From NCBI GenBank assembly GCA_012842495.1, contig DUSS01000070.1:18503-82502 (forward strand): DNA of 64,000 bases, written 5' to 3'. This document shows, one piece after another, positions 58,566 through 64,000 of this stretch (its first letter is position 1; each line of letters starts with the position of its first letter). The notes beneath the pieces are model-generated. The model saw nothing but the letters and a program-made list of their open reading frames with translations. It searched no databases and was not told where the DNA came from. This stretch comes from Candidatus Fermentithermobacillaceae bacterium. GTDB lineage: Bacteria; Bacillota; Sulfobacillia; Fermentithermobacillales; DUSS01. Position numbers and translations under genes: made by a program.

Positions 58566-59312
58566 CTACACGATAGCTTCTATGGTGCTACGCATCTTGA
58601 CAGTAGTGTACACGGCAATCGGGAAAAAGACCAGTACGAACATAGCATAATGAGCGATTTCGAACAGTCCTTTGGAAAGGACAAACGATAAAACGGTGTA
58701 CACAGCAAAGAAAGCGAGGTTCAGAACGGTAAAGACCCTGAGTTTAGGCAGGAAATCCACATCTGTTTCCCTTGCCCGCGCCATCTTCGCCAGGAACGCA
58801 AAATACAGCGCAAATGCCAGGTAATCCAGGGCGCCCAGGAAGTTACCGGCGACCCTTCCGGCTTCCACACCGCTCCACAGGTTTACCACACTTGGGACGC
58901 CCCAGGTTCCCAGGGGCCATAGCAGGTCTACCGGAGAAAACCAGATGAATATGTCCAGCACCGAATGGGCTATGGCGCCGAGACCCAGCCCGAGGGCTAT
59001 GCCTTTTGCCCGTCCCCGCAGGAACAGCCATCCCAGGAGCATGAGGGGAACGATCACCACAAAGCTGTGGGTCGCCGTCCGGTGCATCCTCATAGCCAGA
59101 CGAGAGTCAAAAAGAAAAGTGATGGCCAAGGGCAAGAGGTCCGCATCCGGAAGGATGTTGCCCAGAACGAAACCGAAGATCACACCCTTTTTTAACTCTG
59201 ACTTCGAGACCTCCCCCTTTTCCCCCGGAGAAGATCCGGTCTTCAAGGAACCACCGCTTACCGCCCGAGCAACCGCTAATCCCAGAATTCCGTGAAACCC
59301 GGACTGAGCCAT
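58566..59312 (-). CDS. Membrane-bound metal-dependent hydrolase (YdjM family)
   Basis: 248 residues with about five membrane segments. ILPDADLLPL, MHRTATHSFVVI and GLGAIAHSVLDIF carry the conserved Asp/His residues of the YdjM/DUF457 family (PF04307). These are membrane proteins of unknown substrate. AGGAGGTC lies before the ATG at 59312. A charged insertion (GSSPGEKGEVSKSELKK) separates the first helix from the metal motif. Confidence 0.85.
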   Translation of the reverse strand: MAQSGFHGILGLAVARAVSGGSLKTGSSPGEKGEVSKSELKKGVIFGFVLGNILPDADLLPLAITFLFDSRLAMRMHRTATHSFVVIVPLMLLGWLFLRGRAKGIALGLGLGAIAHSVLDIFIWFSPVDLLWPLGTWGVPSVVNLWSGVEAGRVAGNFLGALDYLAFALYFAFLAKMARARETDVDFLPKLRVFTVLNLAFFAVYTVLSFVLSKGLFEIAHYAMFVLVFFPIAVYTTVKMRSTIEAIV

Positions 59313-59386
59313 TTAAGCTGACCTCCTCCTGCGTTTGAACCTTCAGCCACCGATACCATTGTGCTCGCGCACTTTAAGCAGCGATT

Positions 59387-59414
59387 TCCCGGGTTCGAAG
59401 TTCGGAACCCGGGA
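59387..59414 (-). other. Hairpin after tldE
   Basis: A perfect 10-bp stem (TCCCGGGTTC at 59387-59396 with GAACCCGGGA at 59405-59414) starts eight bases after the tldE stop. No T run follows on the minus strand, so it may be a weak terminator or 3'-end stabiliser of tldDE. Confidence 0.45.
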
Positions 59415-59421
59415 CCCAACT

Positions 59422-60717
59422 TCACTTCCCCGAAATCGTCACACCCGAAACCGCAACCCATGGAAACACAGCATATCCGTAGTTCACGCACTCCCGGGAC
59501 ACGGCCCGGATGTTCTTGTAACATTCAGCCAGATTGCCCGAAATCATCGTTTCGCTGATGGGGTATTTCACCTGGCCGTTTTCGATGAAATAACTGTTCT
59601 TCGCGACCCCGGAAAAGTCGCCGTTCTCATTTGGATAGCCTCCCGAGAATCTGACCAGCAGCACTCCCCGGTCCACCGATTTCACCATCTCATCAAGGGG
59701 CGTCTCGCCCGGGTCCACCACATACGCGCCACCATCATTGACCGCCCTCGTCCTTCCGGTTTTCCTCGAGCCGTACAAGCTCAAAAGGAAGGTCCTGAGG
59801 AAGCCCCGGTCCACGATGGTGCTGTTTTGGGCCGAATATCCGTCGGATGTTATGAAGTAGCCATCGCATATCTCACCGGAGACGGGCCGGGCATGGAGGC
59901 TCAAGAGCGGACTTGCGATGAGCTGGTTCAAACTGTCCTTATAAACGCTCGTGCCGGATATGAGCGCACGGTCTCGTATGGAGTCGTCCAGGAACGCAAG
60001 CATATCACCAAGGCAGTCCGGCGCAATGATCACATCACCGGTGAATTTGCCGGGAACAGGGCGGGTATGAATCTGTTCGGTAGTCTCGCGCATCAATCTG
60101 CCGGTGGAACCGCACTCGATGATGGGGACGCCAAGATCCCTCATGGCTACAGAAGTGCCGTTGAACGACGAGACCTTCCCATCCTCCTTGGCCGAAAAAA
60201 CCGCGGTGCAGTGATACACGCCCTTGACGGCGGAGAAGTCGACCCCGTTGGAATTAACCACGTATGTGTCTTCCCGCGTGAAATCGAGGAAGGCCTGCAA
60301 CATGAGGAGTGCGGGGTATCTTTCCCTCGCAGTCTCCAGGAGCTCTTTCATACGGTAGTGCATATTGTCCCGGTCGGGCGATTCGCTTCCGCTCACGAAC
60401 CTGGCAGCCGGTTGGCCTTCGGCGATATCGTTAGCCTCATCTGGCACCGCAGCTTCTGCGATGGCCAGAGCTTCCCGCGCTCCTTTAACTACCGAATCGG
60501 GGTCGGACTTGTTTATGGTGGTGCTCCCTTTTTTCCCGTCCTTTATGGCGATGAGCTTGACCTGTGTGTCAAAGGTGGTCCTCAACAAGCTCATTTCTCC
60601 CGACATGACGTTCAACTCGTGCTTTTCGATTCGGGTGACGTGACACTGAGCTCTGTCCGCGCCGGCCTTGAGAAGGGCATTCACACCGTACTCAGCAGAT
60701 CGCGTGGGATCGTTCAT
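59422..60717 (-). CDS. tldE: TldE/PmbA-family protease partner
   Basis: 431 residues of the TldD/PmbA family without the HExxxH motif, as expected of the TldE subunit. Conserved parts include ISGTSVYKDSLNQLIASPLLSLHARP and NSYFIENGQVKYPISETMISGNL. With TldD it forms a heterodimeric protease that trims unfolded or modified peptides. The ATG lies two bases after the tldD stop with AGGAGG overlapping the tldD end, so the pair is one operon. Confidence 0.92.
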   Translation of the reverse strand: MNDPTRSAEYGVNALLKAGADRAQCHVTRIEKHELNVMSGEMSLLRTTFDTQVKLIAIKDGKKGSTTINKSDPDSVVKGAREALAIAEAAVPDEANDIAEGQPAARFVSGSESPDRDNMHYRMKELLETARERYPALLMLQAFLDFTREDTYVVNSNGVDFSAVKGVYHCTAVFSAKEDGKVSSFNGTSVAMRDLGVPIIECGSTGRLMRETTEQIHTRPVPGKFTGDVIIAPDCLGDMLAFLDDSIRDRALISGTSVYKDSLNQLIASPLLSLHARPVSGEICDGYFITSDGYSAQNSTIVDRGFLRTFLLSLYGSRKTGRTRAVNDGGAYVVDPGETPLDEMVKSVDRGVLLVRFSGGYPNENGDFSGVAKNSYFIENGQVKYPISETMISGNLAECYKNIRAVSRECVNYGYAVFPWVAVSGVTISGK

Positions 60718-60719
60718 CC

Positions 60720-62099
60720 TTATCTACCTCCTATCGTCACCTGACACTTTATGGCCGGACCACCCATTCCTACGGGGATAGGCTGTTTCTTACCGCACAT
60801 CCCGTGGCTTAACCACTTCATCTCGTTCGAGACCATACTCACGGTCTTGAGCATGTCGAAAGCTACCCCTGAAATGGTGGTGTCTTTGATCGCTCTACCA
60901 AGCTTGCCTCCCTTGATCTCGTACCCGAGAGTCACACCGAACATGAACTCGCTGGTCAGGTCGGCTTGGCCGTTGGAGGGCTTTATCAGATAGTAGCCGT
61001 CATCCACCGATGCGATCATATCCTCGAGTTTGCTGGTACCGGGCAGGATGCCCGTGTTTCTCATTCGTATCAGAGGTTCGTCGGAGAAGAGGAACGCCCG
61101 AGCGTTGCCCTTCGGCTCCGCTCCAAAACGCCGGGCGCTTTCTTTGTTGTGGAGAAAACTCTTGAGCACGCCTTTTTCGATGATAACCACGTCTTCCGCT
61201 CTGGTTCCTTCGTCGTCAACGTAAACCGGCACTGGACAGGTCTGACCCAGAGCTGTATTTGCGAAGTCCACGAGAGTCACCAGAGGGCTGGCCACTTCCT
61301 TCCCTATCCAATCGCCCGCCACCGACCCGCCCATGACGAGGTCAGCTTCGCAGGTATGTCCGATCGCTTCGTGGGCGAGAATGCCCGCAAGTTCTGCATC
61401 GAGCACGCACGTTTTGACTCCTGCCTCGGCGAAGACCCCCTCACTCTTTTTCATGAGGTGCTGATACTGGCGCTCGATTCCTTCCCACAGCGAAGAGGGG
61501 GATTCGAACACGTCCTCGAACTGCCCCAGACCACCGTAGCTCTCCATGAGCTCCACAGGTGTGCCGTCCTTTTCAACGGACAAGACCACGTGAATCTGGC
61601 TTCTCGGGATCATCGAATGAGAATACGAGCCGTCCGATGTGAGAAGTGTCTTTTCCATGTCAAGACATCTCAAAATGACGCTCCTGCTAGCCAGCCCCGG
61701 ATATCTTCGAGCTATCTCGTCGTCTACCTGGCGGAGGAAATCCAGGAGCTCCTTCTGACCGAGTCTCGGCTTTTTGGTGGAAAAGTCATTCTCCGACGAA
61801 ACCACGGTAGCCGGTAATGGAGGTTCTGCTTTGCGTTCTCGTGAGTCGAGAAACAAAGCATTCTCGGTGGCCTCTTTTACCACCGCGGCGATGGCATCCG
61901 GGGTCAACTCCGGGCTCGAAGCAAACCCCCACGAACCGTTTTGATAAGCTCTCGCCGAGACTCCACTGGTACCCGAACGTATGTTCGCTATATTGCTGCC
62001 TTTGACGAAAGATATCTGGATAGTCCTGTTCTCCTGCACCCGCAATTCGGTATAGGTCTTGAATAATCCCGCGTATGCCTTAAGGTCCAGACCGCCCAA
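60720..62099 (-). CDS. tldD: TldD-family metalloprotease
   Basis: 459 residues with the metal motif HEAIGH (about residue 240) followed by the TldD signature GSVAGDWIGKEVASPLVTL and later VSNEMKWLSHGMCGKKQPIPVGMGGPAIKC. It is the catalytic subunit of the TldD/TldE protease. It starts at TTG 62099 with AAGGAGG eight bases upstream (62108-62114). First gene of tldD-tldE. Confidence 0.95.
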   Translation of the reverse strand: MGGLDLKAYAGLFKTYTELRVQENRTIQISFVKGSNIANIRSGTSGVSARAYQNGSWGFASSPELTPDAIAAVVKEATENALFLDSRERKAEPPLPATVVSSENDFSTKKPRLGQKELLDFLRQVDDEIARRYPGLASRSVILRCLDMEKTLLTSDGSYSHSMIPRSQIHVVLSVEKDGTPVELMESYGGLGQFEDVFESPSSLWEGIERQYQHLMKKSEGVFAEAGVKTCVLDAELAGILAHEAIGHTCEADLVMGGSVAGDWIGKEVASPLVTLVDFANTALGQTCPVPVYVDDEGTRAEDVVIIEKGVLKSFLHNKESARRFGAEPKGNARAFLFSDEPLIRMRNTGILPGTSKLEDMIASVDDGYYLIKPSNGQADLTSEFMFGVTLGYEIKGGKLGRAIKDTTISGVAFDMLKTVSMVSNEMKWLSHGMCGKKQPIPVGMGGPAIKCQVTIGGR

Positions 62100-62114
62100 A
62101 CAGAACCCCTCCTT

Positions 62115-62602
62115 CGTTTCGGGCTTTGCCCGCTATCCTCACGCAGATCAGTTAACCTGTATGGCGAGCACATCTCTCCGCCGTCGTAGACAGTTCTTCG
62201 CGAAGCTGGAAGCTACCTTCTGTGTGAGTGGAGATCCCTACCTCCGGATCCGGCGTAGGCTCTCACAGTTGTGGCAGCTCTGTAATAGACGTCGTGCTGG
62301 GCGTTGACTGTGCTTCCCCGCCAATTCGAGGGAACCCATTGCGGAGAAATCCAGGCGCGACCTCGCTTTGAGACACCAAATGTGGGTCGCAAGGAGCTTC
62401 AGACGCTTTTCCGGGTAACCTTCGCACCCCCCTGACGACGGACCGGCAGGTCGTAACGCATTCTCTTCCCGCGGGTGGACTTCTCCTTGCCGCTAGGCCG
62501 CTCATTCCTACCCGGCAACCGCGATTCTGTTCCGGCCGAACGAAAAGCCCCCGCGTTGTTGCGCCTGTGCTGAAGAGATGCTATAGTATGAGGTGCCATG
62601 GT
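62115..62602. other. Intergenic region between tldD and tRNA-Ala
   Basis: About 490 bases with no gene I can support. Short open frames occur on both strands but lack family similarity and ribosome-binding sites. A TATAGT at 62582-62587 with TTGCGC 17 bases upstream (62559-62564) could be the tRNA promoter. Confidence 0.5.
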
Positions 62603-62678
<76 letters not shown>

Positions 62679-62747
62679 GCGTAAGGGCCAAATGAGTGCA
62701 CGGGTTCCACGGACTCCGTGCAATCTTGGTGCAGTTGAAACCCGGTC

Positions 62748-62762
62748 GGAATCCACTGCAAT
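62748..62762 (-). repeat. Degenerate terminal CRISPR repeat
   Basis: The 14 bases GGAATCCACTGCAA at 62748-62761 equal the right-hand part of the array repeat; the last base is T instead of C and the left part is lost. The 36 bases from here to the first full repeat match the spacer length, so this is a decayed array-end repeat, not chance. Confidence 0.8.
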
Positions 62763-62798
62763 CACGTTCCTGCCTTCCGCCCACGCCGATTCCGGCTT

Positions 62799-64000
62799 CT
62801 TTCAGTCCCCTCTACTTTGGGGAATCCACTGCAACCTTCGCGGTAAGACTGAGTGGCGTTAAGCACTTCCGCTTTCAGTCCCCTCTACTTCGGGGAATCC
62901 ACTGCAACACTTACGGCCTGCTCCTCTGCCGGAGGGGCCTTAGACTTTCAGTCCCCTCTACTTCGGGGAATCCACTGCAACTGGCCGCTAGGCCTTACCG
63001 TCAAACTACCACTACTACTTTCAGTCCCCTCTACTTCGGGGAATCCACTGCAACTGACCTTCCTGCGAGCGGCGGCAGCAGTCAGTTTTGCCTTTCAGTC
63101 CCCTCTACTTCGGGGAATCCACTGCAACTGCTAGCACTGTCGCATTATTTGTTCGCCTCCCGCTTTCAGTCCCCTCTACTTCGGGGAATCCACTGCAACC
63201 CGTGGTCGCTTGTGCTGGCAATCACGACCTCCTCCTTTCAGTCCCCTCTACTTCGGGGAATCCACTGCAACGCGAACTCCGCCAGCGCACGAACACATGC
63301 CCAAAATCCTTTCAGTCCCCTCTACTTCGGGGAATCCACTGCAACTTGTCACGATAGCTATCTTGTTAGCGTCATTATACTTTCAGTCCCCTCTACTTCG
63401 GGGAATCCACTGCAACCGTGGAAGGCGTCGAACTATGCTCAAGATTACGTTATCCTTTCAGTCCCCTCTACTTCGGGGAATCCACTGCAACCAACACTTG
63501 CTTTGCTCTTTCCACGTTTTCGCGAACTTTCAGTCCCCTCTACTTCGGGGAATCCACTGCAACTCGGGTGCTTCGGCTAAGGAGATGGCTGCGTACCTCT
63601 TTCAGTCCCCTCTACTTCGGGGAATCCACTGCAACTCTATTCGATCTTGCCGAACTCGGTCCCCGGTTCCCTTTCAGTCCCCTCTACTTCGGGGAATCCA
63701 CTGCAACTACGGAACGTTCGAGAATACGTTTGCGCCAGTTCTCCTTTCAGTCCCCTCTACTTCGGGGAATCCACTGCAACGCTCGAGATACTGTTACAGC
63801 GGCTCGACTCGGTTCCTTTCAGTCCCCTCTACTTCGGGGAATCCACTGCAACGTTGCCCATGTGTTTCCCGAGAAGTAAGGCTGTGTCTTTCAGTCCCCT
63901 CTACTTCGGGGAATCCACTGCAACTCCGATTTGGTACAAAGACTGCGGAGTTTCCTGTTGGCTTTCAGTCCCCTCTACTTCGGGGAATCCACTGCAACTC
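62799..64000 (-). CRISPR. CRISPR array, 17 full 37-bp repeats, open at the right edge
   Basis: Seventeen full repeats start at 62799, 62872, 62945, 63018, 63092, 63163, 63235, 63309, 63380, 63455, 63527, 63599, 63671, 63744, 63816, 63888 and 63962. Each is 37 bp, from CTTTCAGTCCCC to ATCCACTGCAAC on the plus strand, and can form a TCCCC/GGGGA hairpin. All look identical except the first, which has C to T at position 20. The sixteen spacers are 34-38 bp and all different. The last repeat ends at 63998 and two bases of the next spacer follow. Decay at the left end and a repeat that ends in ACTGAAAG on the minus strand, like the 5' handle of many type I/III crRNAs, suggest transcription on the minus strand with the leader to the right of the window. 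No cas gene is visible. Confidence 0.97.

Noticed and set aside
62696..63879. Long plus-strand open frames with a repeating SPLxxGIHCN-type peptide
   Set aside because: They are translations of the CRISPR repeats; the 37-bp repeat has no stop in some frames. No gene is there.

Overview
The window reads as a chromosomal segment of a Gram-positive, endospore-forming, anaerobic bacterium, most likely a thermophilic member of the Clostridia or a neighbouring Firmicutes class; I cannot name the species. Evidence: a gerK-type germination operon and spoIIP (spore former); an operon for a multisubunit NADH-linked [FeFe] hydrogenase (strict anaerobe); a group III (archaeal-type) chaperonin next to hrcA, an arrangement I associate with thermophilic Clostridia such as Carboxydothermus; GatCAB, CIRCE elements and strong AGGAGG ribosome-binding sites. 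TTG and GTG starts are very frequent, and several start choices rest on the ribosome-binding site.

Layout. 1-2869: end of gerKA, gerKB, gerKC and a small membrane protein. 3068-3667: a coiled-coil protein built on a 42-bp minisatellite. 3893-4129: FmdB zinc ribbon. 4376-13783 (minus): an eight-gene hydrogenase operon (ECF-S-like protein, sensor-type hydrogenase fused to a GHKL ATPase, DRTGG protein, NuoE, a second GHKL ATPase, thioredoxin-fold ferredoxin, NuoF-GltD fusion, HydA). 14077-17357: NitT/TauT-type ABC importer without binding protein. 17475-19661: GntR-controlled ABC-2 exporter. 19676-25502: MFS transporter, murB and gatCAB. 25708-29881: ligA and pcrA. 29940-33824: marR-RND efflux operon. 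34011-37476: ddl, mtaB, rsmE. 37635-41495: hrcA-chaperonin-dnaJ operon with CIRCE. 41566-48582: spoIIP, holin-like protein, rpsT, holA, vanW-like, comEC. 48609-51393: MacA/MacB-like pair without an ATPase. 51791-54045: groESL with a second CIRCE. 54082-59312: comEA, a decayed cysteine synthase fragment, polysaccharide deacetylase, superoxide dismutase, EamA exporter, membrane hydrolase. 59422-62099: tldD-tldE. 62603-64000: tRNA-Ala and a CRISPR array that runs off the right edge.

How the parts fit. HydA, the NuoF-like and NuoE subunits form an H2/NAD(P)H/ferredoxin enzyme; the same operon carries a catalytically altered hydrogenase with a kinase-like ATPase domain and further signalling-type proteins, which suggests H2 sensing coupled to enzyme synthesis. 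HrcA and two CIRCE sites place both GroESL and the archaeal-type chaperonin under one heat-shock repressor. comEC and comEA are split between two loci; comEC has a large palindrome over its promoter. The CRISPR array has 17 full repeats here, no cas genes in view, and appears to be transcribed leftward from a leader outside the window.
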